Assembly: GCF_002920895.1 (NCBI RefSeq) | Contig: NZ_PQVG01000004.1 | Coordinates: 248,001 to 312,000 of the forward strand | Direction: 5' to 3' | Length of the DNA stretch: 64,000 nt | DNA from: Flavobacterium alvei | GTDB taxonomy: Bacteria; Bacteroidota; Bacteroidia; Flavobacteriales; Flavobacteriaceae | In this document: positions 28,263-37,378 of the stretch, one piece after another | Numbering within the stretch: position 1 is the stretch's first letter | Layout: each line of letters starts with the position of its first letter | Notes under the pieces: model-generated | The model's input: the letters and a program-made list of their open reading frames with translations, nothing else | What the model was told of the DNA's origin: nothing | Databases searched by the model: none | Made by a program: the position numbers and the translations under genes

Positions 28263-29363
28263 TTAAATCGCCTCAAACAATTTACCCGGCAAGGGTCGAA
28301 TCACGCCTTTGAGTTCCATATTTAGTAGCATTCCCGAGATTTTATAAATCGGGAAATCACATCGCAACGCAATAATATCCAACAATTCTTTACCGTTTTT
28401 TAGTAAATAATCATACACTTTTTGTTCGTCGTTTTCGAGGACTACAAAAAGTTGCTTTTGAACAGGTTTAGCTTTGCTTTCAATGTCCCAATTCAGGATG
28501 TAAACCAAATCGGCAGCACTGGTCAGCAGGTTTGCTTTTTGTGTTTTTATCAAATTGTTGCAACCTTGACTGTATTTGTCGGTAGTTCGGCCAGGAACGG
28601 CAAAAACATCGCGGTTGTAATCGTTGGCAATATTGGCGGTAATCAAAGATCCTCCTCTATCGGCCGATTCGATGACTATTGTAGCTTCGGTCATTCCTGC
28701 CACGATGCGGTTTCTACGAACAAAATTTTCTTTTTCAGGATTAGATGTACTCCAAAACTCCGTCATAAAACCGCCATTTTTCTCCACTTTGGCTACATAC
28801 TTTTTGTGATCTTTAGGGTAAATTTGATTCAAACCGTGGGCAACAACACCTATCGTTTGCAAATCATGTTCCATCGCCAATTGATGGGCAAAAATATCAA
28901 CACCATAAGCAAAACCACTTACAATTACAGGATCAAGCGGGGCCAAATCTTCAATTAATTTTCGGCAAAATTCCATTCCGTAGGAAGTAATTTTTCGAGT
29001 TCCCACAATGCTGATGATTTTCTTGTTTTTTAGGTCGATATTGCCTGAAGTAAACAACAAAACTGGCCCGTCGATGCAATGTTTGAGTCGGTCGGGATAA
29101 TTTTCATCTTGAAAATAAGCTACATCAATTTCGTTTGATTTTATGAATTTTAGTTCTTGTTCGGCTTTTTCGAAAACGGTTTTGTCTTTAAGATTTTTTA
29201 AAAGCACCGAACCAATTCCATCAATAGAAGCTAGTTGAGAGCTTTTGGTTTTGAAAACTTCGACGGCATTTCCGCAATGCGTAATCAATTTTTTGGCCAC
29301 AATATCGCCCACTCCTTCTACTTGTTGCAATGCCAATAAATGAAATAAATCCTGGTCTGTCAT
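28263..29363 (-). CDS. dprA: DNA-processing protein DprA
   Basis: 366 residues. A helix-hairpin-helix-like N-terminal part (VEGVGDIVAKKLITHCG, IDGIGSVLLKNL) is followed by the DprA Rossmann core: ISIVGTRKITSYG, VSGFAYGVDIFAHQLA, GVVAHGLNQIYP, RRNRIVAGMTEATIVIESADRGGSLITA, DVFAVPG and SQGCNNLI. The C-terminal ~70 residues form a winged-helix-like DprA tail. DprA binds imported single strands and hands them to RecA in natural transformation. It is convergent with trpS. Confidence 0.95.
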   Translation of the reverse strand: MTDQDLFHLLALQQVEGVGDIVAKKLITHCGNAVEVFKTKSSQLASIDGIGSVLLKNLKDKTVFEKAEQELKFIKSNEIDVAYFQDENYPDRLKHCIDGPVLLFTSGNIDLKNKKIISIVGTRKITSYGMEFCRKLIEDLAPLDPVIVSGFAYGVDIFAHQLAMEHDLQTIGVVAHGLNQIYPKDHKKYVAKVEKNGGFMTEFWSTSNPEKENFVRRNRIVAGMTEATIVIESADRGGSLITANIANDYNRDVFAVPGRTTDKYSQGCNNLIKTQKANLLTSAADLVYILNWDIESKAKPVQKQLFVVLENDEQKVYDYLLKNGKELLDIIALRCDFPIYKISGMLLNMELKGVIRPLPGKLFEAI

Positions 29364-29431
29364 ACTAATCGTTTGAGGCTGAAATGTATAAAAATTTAGC
29401 CGGATTGTTAATAAAAATTGTGAATAAAATT

Positions 29432-29460
29432 TTGATAACTATTTTCAATATATAACTTTG
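29432..29460 (+). promoter_or_regulatory. Promoter of the HU/SPOR gene, leaderless
   Basis: TTG (29432-29434), an 18-nt spacer, then TAACTTTG (29453-29460). The -7 box ends five bases before the ATG at 29466, so the transcript should begin at or within a base or two of the start codon. Confidence 0.6.
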
Positions 29461-29465
29461 TAACT

Positions 29466-30413
29466 ATGAACATCGAACTCTATATCTCGCAACTTTTGTA
29501 CCGTTACCAATGTGTAACCGTTCCAGGTTTTGGGGCTTTTTTGACTGAAATCCAGTCGGCTCAATTAATTGAGAGCTCTCATTCCTTTTTTCCTCCAAAG
29601 AAAATGATTTCTTTCAATGCCCATCTAAAAAACAACGATGGATTATTGGCCAATCACATTGCCCAAGCCGAAAAAACGTCTTATGAATATGCGGTAAGTG
29701 CCATTCAATACGAGGTTTTCAATTGGAAAAAAGCGCTACAAGAAAACGGATTGTTTTCCATCAAAAACGTGGGGAATTTTTCGCTTAACGCTGATAAAAA
29801 TTTGATTTTCACTCCTTATGACCAAACCAATTACTTGACTAATTCTTTTGGTTTGAGTGCTTTTGTTTCGCCAGTTGTAAAAAGAGAAATTTTCGAACAA
29901 AAAATCGAAGCTCTCGAAGAAAATATTGAAGAAAGTGAAGTAATAGAATTCATTCCAGAAAGAAGAAGAACAAGTGCTTATTTGAAATATGCTGCCGTTT
30001 TTGTTCTTGGTTTAGGTTTGGCTGGCGCGGTTGGTTATCCAGTTTACCAACAACAAATTGCCAATGAGACCATTATTGTAGAAAAATCAGTTCAGAAACA
30101 AGTTCAAAACAAAATTCAAGAAGCCACTTTCTTTATTGAAAATCCAGTTCCTGCCGTGACTCTTACAGTGAAAGAGGAAAAAATGTCTTATCACATTATG
30201 GCGGGTGCGTTTAGAGATGAAAGAAATGCCCAAAAGAAATTCGAGCAATTATCCAGCCAAGGGTATAAAGCACGCAGAATTCCACAAAACAAACACGGAT
30301 TATTTCCGGTTCTTTACGGAAGTTACGCCACTTTTGCCGAAGCCAAAAAAGTGAGTCAGGAAATTCAAAATACCGAAAACCCTGATGCTTGGGTATTGAT
30401 TGAATCACTATAA
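29466..30413 (+). CDS. CCDC81-like HU domain protein with transmembrane segment and SPOR domain
   Basis: 315 residues. The first ~130 form two CCDC81-like prokaryotic HU domains (ISQLLYRYQCVTVPGFGAFLTE; LQENGLFSIKNVGNFSL). A single transmembrane segment follows near residues 178-195 (YAAVFVLGLGLAGAVGYPVY), then a linker and a C-terminal SPOR domain (SYHIMAGAFRDERNAQKKFEQL...). SPOR binds glycan strands lacking stem peptides at division sites. The HU part faces the cytoplasm, so the protein may link DNA or another cytoplasmic partner with septal wall. This design is common in Bacteroidetes and unexplained. It is a single gene with its own promoter and terminator. Confidence 0.8.
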   Translation: MNIELYISQLLYRYQCVTVPGFGAFLTEIQSAQLIESSHSFFPPKKMISFNAHLKNNDGLLANHIAQAEKTSYEYAVSAIQYEVFNWKKALQENGLFSIKNVGNFSLNADKNLIFTPYDQTNYLTNSFGLSAFVSPVVKREIFEQKIEALEENIEESEVIEFIPERRRTSAYLKYAAVFVLGLGLAGAVGYPVYQQQIANETIIVEKSVQKQVQNKIQEATFFIENPVPAVTLTVKEEKMSYHIMAGAFRDERNAQKKFEQLSSQGYKARRIPQNKHGLFPVLYGSYATFAEAKKVSQEIQNTENPDAWVLIESL

Positions 30414-30420
30414 ATTACAA

Positions 30421-30448
30421 AAACCTATTCGAATGAATAGGTTTTTTT
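30421..30448 (+). terminator. Terminator after the HU/SPOR gene
   Basis: A perfect 10-bp stem (AAACCTATTC at 30421-30430 with GAATAGGTTT at 30435-30444), a GAAT loop and a T run. It is also usable by the convergent TonB-like gene. Confidence 0.8.
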
Positions 30449-30469
30449 ACATCTAATTCTAAAACTAAA

Positions 30470-30955
30470 CTATTGAATACTGATTGGGAAACTATAAATA
30501 CATCTTACTTTTCTTCCTTTCTGTTCTCCAGGCGACCATTTAGGCATCATTTTTAAAACTCTTATTGCTTCTTTGCCTGTGCCATAACCTAAATCTCTCA
30601 ATACTTTAATATCAGTAAGTGTGCCATCTTTTTCTATAACAAAAGTCACATAAACTTTCCCCTTAATAACTTCTCCTTGAGGTTTTATAAAGTTTTTCTC
30701 TATAAATTCATACATTTTTGTCGGTCCACCGGGAAACTCTGGTTTTACTTCAATTCCTGCTGTATTGTAAATCAGGTTATCATCTTGGTTTACTACAACT
30801 GTTGAAACATCATCTTCAGAATCAGGATTGCCTTTAATAGTATTACGCATAACTTCTTCGTTATCTGACTGTTTTACAATAGGTTCTTTCTTTTTGGTTT
30901 GCCCAAACGAGAATGAAATAAAAAGAATAACGAATAAAAGAGATAATTTTTTCAT
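30470..30955 (-). CDS. Periplasmic protein with TonB C-terminal domain
   Basis: 161 residues with a signal peptide (MKKLSLLFVILFISFSFGQ), a charged linker, and a TonB C-terminal domain over the last ~85 residues (EFPGGPTKMYEFIEKNF, KVYVTFVIEKDGTLTDIKVLRDLGYG, EAIRVLKMMPKWSPGEQKG). No transmembrane anchor remains after signal cleavage, so it is not a full TonB. Such proteins in Bacteroidetes may bind TonB-box partners or act as scaffolds; the role is unknown. It is a single gene with a -7 box about 46 bases upstream. Confidence 0.82.
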   Translation of the reverse strand: MKKLSLLFVILFISFSFGQTKKKEPIVKQSDNEEVMRNTIKGNPDSEDDVSTVVVNQDDNLIYNTAGIEVKPEFPGGPTKMYEFIEKNFIKPQGEVIKGKVYVTFVIEKDGTLTDIKVLRDLGYGTGKEAIRVLKMMPKWSPGEQKGRKVRCIYSFPISIQ

Positions 30956-31000
30956 AGATTTCTGAATTCTGTAGTCACCAATTGAGTACTAATTATTTTA

Positions 31001-31008
31001 CAAATATA
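31001..31008 (-). promoter_or_regulatory. -7 element of the TonB-like gene
   Basis: Minus-strand TATATTTG, a perfect TAnnTTTG match, giving a leader of about 40 nt. No TTG is at the expected distance. Confidence 0.4.
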
Positions 31009-31035
31009 TAAGAATAATTGGAGTATTATTTTTTA

Positions 31036-33303
31036 TTAGTTCAAACTCGCCTTGAACATTCTCAACTCTTCCCAAGAAAATTTATCGCCGTATTTTTCTT
31101 TTAATGGCGAAATCGATTCTTCTTTGTAGCCATAAAAAGCCTCTGTCAAATCCTGGATTTTATCTTCGGGTAAAACATCGTTGATGCTTATGGTTTTTGT
31201 AATAATCAATTTGGTCAAATGGCTTAAAATAGTTTCGGGAGTAAATTTTCTAATAGCTGCTATTTCGGCAATAGTATTGTTTTCGAGCCACAATTCGTAG
31301 GTTTCCTGAACCGTAGATTTTTTGGTTTCTTTCGTTTCTTTTTTCTTTTTGGTATAACGATTTGCATCAGCTTCGTCTTCAATTAGCGTTACATTGAGTT
31401 CCTTGAATTGCTTTTGGATGGCTTCGGTTTTGTGGCTGATGTATTTTTTAATTACATCTGAAGTTAATTTTTCTTTAGAAATCGTTTCTCCGGCCACCAC
31501 GGTTTCAATCAATAATTTGGCTTTCATCAATCGCAAAACGGCTTTGACTTGTAGCTCTTCCAAAACCATTAATTCCTCATAAAACGCTTTAGCTTTGGAG
31601 ACACGTTTGACTTCTTCGACTTTCCAAAGAATTTCAAAAACCAAGTCGTCCATTGGTTTGATAAAATAATTATACGCTGCCGTGAAACGCTCCGAAACGT
31701 GATACAAATCGACGGTTTCTGTGTTAAAAATCTTGTTGAGTTGAACGATGAATTTTTGAGATGGATCCAAAAGTCCGTCAATGATAAGTAGTTGTTTGGC
31801 CGCCCAAGTCGCCTGTTTCGATTTGACTGAAACATCACTGCTTTCGTTGTAACTAAACTTATGATTGCGCCATTCTTGTGCCAATTCTGCCCAATCAAAG
31901 GTGTTTATCAAGTAGTTATGGATGAAATTCTTGGTTTCGAAATGCAAGGAATTTTTCAGCACTTCTTCCGAAGCTTTGTTCAACGAATAATCCATCACGT
32001 CTTGATCGTTCGAAATGCCATTCATTCGCAATGGAGAAAGCAAAATTAAGCCGTTTAACGAACGTAAACGCGATAAAGCCACATAAGCTTGTCCGGGAAG
32101 AAAAACTTGCGAAACATCGAGCGCTGCTTTGTCAAACGTTAATCCTTGGCTTTTGTGAACTGTAATTGCCCAAGCCAATTTGATGGGATAATGCACAAAA
32201 GTGCCTAAAACCTCTTCCTCTATTTCCTTGGTCAATTCATCTACTTTGTAGCGAATGTTTTCCCATTCGTATTTTTCGACTTCGATGGTAGTGTTTTCTT
32301 CGGGAAAATGAACCAAAATCTCGTCTTTCGAAAGGGATTTGATAATGCCCATTTTACCATTGAAATATTTTTTATCAAATGACAAATCGTTTTTCACAAA
32401 CATCACTTGTGCGCCTACTTTCAATTTTAATTCCTCATCAACAGGATAAATTTTATCTGGAAAATCGCCCACAATTACAGCTTTGTAAACCTGTTCTTTT
32501 CCTTCTAAATCTTCTAACGCTTGGGTGTTCATCGCATCGGCTTTGGCGTTATGAGTTGTTAAAGTGATGTAACCTTTGTTGGCTTTCAAATCGAAGTTTG
32601 GATTTACATATTGATTCAAAGCCTGAACATCGGCAGGAGAAATTTGATTGTTGCGCAAATTGTTCAAAATCGAAATAAAAACTTCGTCTCTTTGTCTAAA
32701 AATTTTATCTAATTCAATATACAAAGGCGGATTTTGCTGAATGACATGCGAATGAAAAAAGAATTTTCCTTTGTAATAGGTCTTTAAAGTACGCCATTCT
32801 TCGTCTCGAATTACGGGTGGCAATTGCAATAAATCGCCAATAAACAACACTTGAACACCACCAAATGGAGTCGTTTTTTTGCGAACAGTTTGCATCATAA
32901 AATTCATTGCGTCGAGCAAATCGGCACGAAGCATACTGACTTCGTCAATAATCAACAATTCCATATTTTGAATAACCGATTTCTTCAGTCCACTCATTCT
33001 GAAATGTCTGCGCAAAGTAGCCTTGGTTTCAAACTTGGTGCTTTCCGAGAAATGAGGCGAAGAATTGTCGGGAATAAAACCTCCAAAAGGCAGTTGAAAC
33101 ATCGAGTGAATTGTCACTCCGCCAGCGTTCAAAGCAGCTATTCCTGTGGGCGCCACGACAACAGTATTCTTGTGTGTGGTTTGAATAATTTCCCGCAAAA
33201 GTGTGGTTTTACCAGTTCCAGCTTTTCCCGTAAGGAAAATTGAACGATGCGTTTGATTGATAAATTTCAGGGTGTAAACGGCTGCTTCAGAGATAGTTTG
33301 CAT
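31036..33303 (-). CDS. Pif1/RecD-type DNA helicase with C-terminal helix-turn-helix
   Basis: 755 residues. Superfamily 1B helicase motifs are clear: Walker A LTGKAGTGKTTLL near residue 24, PTGIAALNAGGVTIHSMF, Walker B LLIIDEVSMLRADLLD, FIGDLLQLPPV, and near the end of the core VHKSQGLTFDKAALDV and AYVALSRLRSLNGL. The last ~100 residues (SSxQETYELWLENN..IAEIAAIRKFTPETILSHL region) resemble the HTH_40/RQC-like winged helix found on Bacteroidetes Pif1-like helicases. It probably unwinds DNA in a 5'-3' direction for repair or replication restart. No operon partner overlaps it. Confidence 0.87.
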   Translation of the reverse strand: MQTISEAAVYTLKFINQTHRSIFLTGKAGTGKTTLLREIIQTTHKNTVVVAPTGIAALNAGGVTIHSMFQLPFGGFIPDNSSPHFSESTKFETKATLRRHFRMSGLKKSVIQNMELLIIDEVSMLRADLLDAMNFMMQTVRKKTTPFGGVQVLFIGDLLQLPPVIRDEEWRTLKTYYKGKFFFHSHVIQQNPPLYIELDKIFRQRDEVFISILNNLRNNQISPADVQALNQYVNPNFDLKANKGYITLTTHNAKADAMNTQALEDLEGKEQVYKAVIVGDFPDKIYPVDEELKLKVGAQVMFVKNDLSFDKKYFNGKMGIIKSLSKDEILVHFPEENTTIEVEKYEWENIRYKVDELTKEIEEEVLGTFVHYPIKLAWAITVHKSQGLTFDKAALDVSQVFLPGQAYVALSRLRSLNGLILLSPLRMNGISNDQDVMDYSLNKASEEVLKNSLHFETKNFIHNYLINTFDWAELAQEWRNHKFSYNESSDVSVKSKQATWAAKQLLIIDGLLDPSQKFIVQLNKIFNTETVDLYHVSERFTAAYNYFIKPMDDLVFEILWKVEEVKRVSKAKAFYEELMVLEELQVKAVLRLMKAKLLIETVVAGETISKEKLTSDVIKKYISHKTEAIQKQFKELNVTLIEDEADANRYTKKKKETKETKKSTVQETYELWLENNTIAEIAAIRKFTPETILSHLTKLIITKTISINDVLPEDKIQDLTEAFYGYKEESISPLKEKYGDKFSWEELRMFKASLN

Positions 33304-33489
33304 TTGGCGTATAAATTAAATATGGCTGTTAGAAGAAATTTTTAGCGACAAGTTCACAAATTATTTTGAAAACGAAGTATTAAAATCTCACCAATTCGAA
33401 TCAAAATTAGTTTAATGAAATTAAAAAAAATATCCGTGAATTCCTAGCTAAAAAGAAAAGCTAAAATATTGTTTTTGAAGAGATAAAAC

Positions 33490-33519
33490 AAAAAATGCCT
33501 CCAAAAATTGAAGGCATTT
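33490..33519 (-). terminator. Terminator of the OmpH/Skp-like gene
   Basis: The stem AAATGCCT / AGGCATTT (33493-33500 with 33512-33519) has an 11-nt loop. On the minus strand it is followed by a T run. It lies just after the OmpH/Skp-like stop codon. Confidence 0.7.
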
Positions 33520-33540
33520 GATAAATAAAATTTTACAATA

Positions 33541-34098
33541 TTATTTTTTAGCAGCTGATGCTTTGTATTTTTCGTTCAATAATTTAACAATTTCTTTAGT
33601 AATATCGGCTTTATCTTCAGCATATAAAATAGTTGCATTAGAGTCGCCTGTTCCGTAGATATAAGCATATCCTTTTTCTTTTCCGTACCCTTTAATGAAT
33701 TTTTTTACTCCAACAATTACGCTGTCCATTTCTACACCACCTTCTTGTTGTAACTGTTGTGCTAACATTTGTTGTGCTTGAGCCAACTGTTGTTCTCTTC
33801 TTTGCAATTCAGCTCCTTTTTTTTGAGCCCATTCTTGACCATTGGCTTGTGCTTGTGCTTGAAAATTTTGAGCTTCTTGTTTGAATCTATTTATTTCAGC
33901 TTGAAGCTGTCTTCCTTTCTCTTCACCTTTGGCTTTATATTTTGCTTCAACATCTTTTGCAGCGGTGTATTCTTTCATTAAAACCGAAGTGTCCACATAA
34001 GCTGTTTTTAATTCTTTTACTTTTGTTTCTGATTTCTCTCCGTTATTGCAAGAAACAATTGAAATTGCAATTGCAAGAATTACTACTATTTTTTTCAT
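33541..34098 (-). CDS. OmpH/Skp-family lipoprotein chaperone
   Basis: 185 residues from the ATG at 34098; the frame runs 12 codons further upstream, but MKKIVVILAIAISIVSC is a lipoprotein signal with the Cys at the lipobox. The mature protein has the Skp plan: a short first strand (TAYVDTSVLMKEY), a long coiled coil rich in Q/A/E/K (about residues 50-120) and a closing beta segment (GYAYIYGTGDSNATILYAEDKADIT). Skp/OmpH proteins hold outer-membrane proteins unfolded in the periplasm. The lipid anchor is a variation seen in Bacteroidetes. It has a good promoter of its own. Confidence 0.87.
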   Translation of the reverse strand: MKKIVVILAIAISIVSCNNGEKSETKVKELKTAYVDTSVLMKEYTAAKDVEAKYKAKGEEKGRQLQAEINRFKQEAQNFQAQAQANGQEWAQKKGAELQRREQQLAQAQQMLAQQLQQEGGVEMDSVIVGVKKFIKGYGKEKGYAYIYGTGDSNATILYAEDKADITKEIVKLLNEKYKASAAKK

Positions 34099-34131
34099 TT
34101 GGTAAATTTTCTGATTTTTAAGAATTGGTAA

Positions 34132-34163
34132 CAAAAATATAAAAAAATAAGTAGTATTATCAA
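34132..34163 (-). promoter_or_regulatory. Promoter of the OmpH/Skp-like gene
   Basis: Minus-strand TTG (34161-34163), a 21-nt spacer and TATTTTTG (34132-34139). The leader would be about 28 nt. This promoter places the start at 34098 downstream of the expected transcript start. Confidence 0.55.
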
Positions 34164-34345
34164 AAACGGATGAAAATGCTACAACTATTTACGATATAAG
34201 TTTTCGTTATTAGATTGATTGAATGTATAAACAATCGCTATTAAAAACGATTTTTTTAGCTCATTCCTAATCGATTTTCTCCAAAAAGAGAATATTCGTG
34301 TTCGTCAAGACAAAAAACATTGCTTAAAAGCGCTTAAAATGATTT

Positions 34346-35194
34346 TTACTTGTTTTTTAAGACATAAATGTGTGAAGAATACTCAAAATTGGACTTCGCT
34401 TTCCAATTGGATTGCAATCCTGTAAAAAACGCTTTAACGAAATTCATTTTTCCTGATTTGTATTTTTCAGAAAGCAAACTCACATAAAACGAATCAAATT
34501 TCATTGGCAAAACTTTTTCTAGTTTCATTTCTTCTTTTTCAAAAAGCAATTGTATCGCTGTTTTAGAAAAATGCCAAAAATGAATCGGCACATCAAAAGC
34601 TGCCCAAAATTTTCCGTAATATTGTGCATCGAAAGATTTGAAATTGGGAACCGCCACAATTAAAGTCCCTGTTGGTTTTAATAAACGTTTCAATTCTTTG
34701 ATTTGTTTGTCTAAATCTGGAACGTGTTCCAAAACGTGCCACATCGAAATCACGTCAAAAGAATGACTTTCTAATTCACTGGTTTCTTCCACAAAAGAAA
34801 TGCCTTTGCTTCTGGCAATTCCTTTGGCTCGATCGCTTGGCTCTACTCCTATGGTTTGCCAACCGTCATTTTTGGCAACCAACAAAAAATCTCCTGTTCC
34901 TGCTCCAATATCTAATAGTCTCCCTTTGTTGGATTGTTGCGAATTGATTAAATTGAGCTTATTCTTTAAAGCAATACCTTTTATAAAATGATAGAGTTTT
35001 TCAAACAAAGAACGCTTATTGTCTGTGTGGGAAATATAATCTTCACTTTCGTAGTATTTGCCCAAATTCTCCAAACTCGGTTGCGGATGTGTAATCAGCA
35101 TATCCAAAGTTTCGTCATAATACAAATCGAAAGTCTCTTGCGAAACCGAATAATCTTTTACAGTAAGGAAATGTTTTTTGTTTGAAATGTTCAT
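34346..35194 (-). CDS. Class I SAM-dependent methyltransferase
   Basis: 282 residues. The SAM-binding motif I reads GRLLDIGAGTGDFL at about residues 90-103. It is followed by an acidic loop (TIGVEPSDRA), SFDVISMWHVLEHVPD and LKRLLKPTGTLIVAVPNFKSFDA, the usual Methyltransf_11/UbiE-like order. The N-terminal ~85 residues carry no zinc motif. Substrate unknown; similar proteins methylate sugars, lipids or quinones. It lies downstream of mnmG on the same strand, with 124 bp and one parS-like site between them. Confidence 0.85.
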   Translation of the reverse strand: MNISNKKHFLTVKDYSVSQETFDLYYDETLDMLITHPQPSLENLGKYYESEDYISHTDNKRSLFEKLYHFIKGIALKNKLNLINSQQSNKGRLLDIGAGTGDFLLVAKNDGWQTIGVEPSDRAKGIARSKGISFVEETSELESHSFDVISMWHVLEHVPDLDKQIKELKRLLKPTGTLIVAVPNFKSFDAQYYGKFWAAFDVPIHFWHFSKTAIQLLFEKEEMKLEKVLPMKFDSFYVSLLSEKYKSGKMNFVKAFFTGLQSNWKAKSNFEYSSHIYVLKNK

Positions 35195-35250
35195 TTTTAG
35201 AAATAGGTGTTGGGTACTTGGTGTTAGGTTTTAGTTTGAAAATATTTGAA

Positions 35251-35266
35251 GGTTTCACGTGGAACA
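35251..35266. other. parS-like centromere site (15/16)
   Basis: GGTTTCACGTGGAACA matches the ParB-binding palindrome TGTTYCACGTGRAACA at 15 of 16 positions. It lies between mnmG and the methyltransferase gene, 2 kb from the three sites upstream of mnmG. Confidence 0.65.
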
Positions 35267-35318
35267 AATTAGTAAGCAGTATCCAGCTGCAAACTGAACA
35301 CTGAATACTGAACACTTT

Positions 35319-37190
35319 TTATCTTCCCATATGAATCAAAAGCACGGAAACATCGCTTGGCGACACTCCGCTTATTCTGGATGCTTGCGAAATAGTTACA
35401 GGTCTAATCTTGCTTAATTTCTGTCTCGCTTCAATCGACATTGATTTGATTTTGCTGTAATCAAAGTTTTCAGGAATTTTTACATCTTCGAGTCTTGATA
35501 ATTTATTGGCGTTGTTTCTTTCCTTTTCGATATAACCTGAATATTTCACTTGAATTTCGGCTTGTTCCAAAATTTCTTGATCCAAATTGTTTTCGGCAAC
35601 ATAAGTGGCTACTTTTTCGAATTTGATTATATCCTCCAAATCGATTTGCGGACGAGAGAAAACTTTAAACATTTTATCACCTTGCGTAATCAAAGCTGTG
35701 TCCTTCGATTCTAAAATTGGATTTGCTTCGGCTACTGTTACACTAGTCTCTTTGAAAAAAGCAACCATCTTTTCAGATTCGTTTAACTTGTGTTCCATTC
35801 TGCGCAAACGCTTTTCAGAAGCTAAACCAATTTCATATGACATTGGTGTCAATCTGAAATCGGCATTATCCTGACGCAATAAAGTACGGAACTCCGCACG
35901 GGAAGTAAACATCCTGTATGGTTCTTCCGTTCCTTTCGTAATTAAGTCATCAATTAAAACACCAATATACGCTTCGTCTCTTTTTAAAGTAAAAGGTTCT
36001 CTTTCCTGAGCTTTTAAGGCTGCATTAATTCCTGCCATCAATCCTTGTGAAGCTGCTTCTTCATATCCTGTTGTTCCGTTTATTTGTCCGGCAAAATATA
36101 ATCCTTCGACCAATTTAGTTTCTAAAGTATGTTTCAATTGGGTTGGCGGAAAATAATCGTATTCGATAGCATAACCTGGACGGAAGAATTTCACGTTTTC
36201 AAAACCAACAACCGAACGCAGCGCTTTAAATTGAATATCCTCTGGAAGCGATGTAGAAAAACCATTTACATACACCTCGCAAGTATTCCAACCTTCGGGT
36301 TCAACAAACAATTGGTGTCTTTCTTTATCCGCAAAACGATTAATCTTATCTTCGATAGACGGACAATATCTTGGGCCAAGCGATTTGATTCGACCGTTGA
36401 ACATTGGCGAACGATCGAAACCTTCTCTTAAAACATTGTGCACTTCCAAAGAAGTGTAGGTCATATAACAAGACCTTTGATGAATCAAAGGTTTCGTTTC
36501 GTCAGAATACGAAAACTTATCTGGTTTGGCATCTCCTTTTTCCTCATTCATTTTAGAATAATCCAAAGAACGTCCATCGACTCTTGGTGGTGTTCCTGTT
36601 TTCATTCTACCAGATTCAAAACCGGCATTGACCAAATCTTCGGTAATTCCATAAGCAGCACTTTCTCCTGCTCTACCTCCACCAAATTGTTTTTCGCCAA
36701 TATGAATTAATCCATTCAAAAAAGTTCCGTTTGTCAGCACCACCGTTTTTGATCTGATTTCAATCCCGAGCGAGGTTTTGATTCCTTTTACTTTACCATA
36801 TTCAATGAGCAATCCTTTGACCATTTCTTGGTAAAAATCAAGATTGGGTGTTCCTTCGAGCATCAATCGCCATTCTTCTGAAAAACGCATTCGATCACTT
36901 TGAACCCTTGGCGACCACATTGCAGGGCCCTTGGACTTGTTCAGCATCTTGAACTGAATGGCAGTTTTATCGGAAACAATTCCAGAATATCCACCTAACG
37001 CATCAATTTCACGAACGATTTGTCCTTTGGCGATTCCGCCCATAGCGGGATTGCAAGACATCTGTGCAATGTTTTGCAAACTCATTGTAACCAACAAAGT
37101 TTTCGATCCCAAATTGGCAGCCGATGCCGCAGCCTCGCAACCAGCGTGACCCGCACCTACAACAATTACATCATACTCTTCTAAAAACAT
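35319..37190 (-). CDS. mnmG: tRNA U34 carboxymethylaminomethyl synthesis enzyme MnmG (GidA)
   Basis: 623 residues, full length. The FAD-binding N-terminus VIVVGAGHAGCEAAASAANLG, the CNPAMGGIAKGQ motif, TPPRVDGRS and TGYEEAASQGLMAGINA are MnmG hallmarks. The C-terminal helical domain (RPVTISQASRISGVSPSDVSVLLIHM) contacts MnmE. With MnmE and a folate donor it modifies U34 of certain tRNAs. In many bacteria this gene lies close to oriC, which fits the parS sites on both sides here. It is monocistronic or leads into the methyltransferase. Confidence 0.97.
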   Translation of the reverse strand: MFLEEYDVIVVGAGHAGCEAAASAANLGSKTLLVTMSLQNIAQMSCNPAMGGIAKGQIVREIDALGGYSGIVSDKTAIQFKMLNKSKGPAMWSPRVQSDRMRFSEEWRLMLEGTPNLDFYQEMVKGLLIEYGKVKGIKTSLGIEIRSKTVVLTNGTFLNGLIHIGEKQFGGGRAGESAAYGITEDLVNAGFESGRMKTGTPPRVDGRSLDYSKMNEEKGDAKPDKFSYSDETKPLIHQRSCYMTYTSLEVHNVLREGFDRSPMFNGRIKSLGPRYCPSIEDKINRFADKERHQLFVEPEGWNTCEVYVNGFSTSLPEDIQFKALRSVVGFENVKFFRPGYAIEYDYFPPTQLKHTLETKLVEGLYFAGQINGTTGYEEAASQGLMAGINAALKAQEREPFTLKRDEAYIGVLIDDLITKGTEEPYRMFTSRAEFRTLLRQDNADFRLTPMSYEIGLASEKRLRRMEHKLNESEKMVAFFKETSVTVAEANPILESKDTALITQGDKMFKVFSRPQIDLEDIIKFEKVATYVAENNLDQEILEQAEIQVKYSGYIEKERNNANKLSRLEDVKIPENFDYSKIKSMSIEARQKLSKIRPVTISQASRISGVSPSDVSVLLIHMGR

Positions 37191-37260
37191 TCTTTTATTG
37201 ATTTTTGATTTTTAGATTTCAGATTACTTTCTAAAATCTAAATCTTTAATTTAATATACT

Positions 37261-37276
37261 TTTTCCACGTGAAACA
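37261..37276. other. parS-like centromere site (15/16)
   Basis: TTTTCCACGTGAAACA differs at one base from the canonical ParB site. First of three sites in 138 bp between mnmG and ybeY. Confidence 0.7.
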
Positions 37277-37326
37277 CATTTCATTTTAGATCGTTTCTAA
37301 AACTAAATTTTGACTTAATCCTAATT

Positions 37327-37342
37327 TGTTTCACGTGAAACA
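37327..37342. other. parS centromere site (perfect palindrome)
   Basis: TGTTTCACGTGAAACA is the perfect 16-bp parS palindrome recognised by ParB. It is non-coding, in the mnmG-ybeY gap. Confidence 0.85.
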
Positions 37343-37378
37343 AATATGCATTCTGAAATCTGTATGCAGAAATTACGC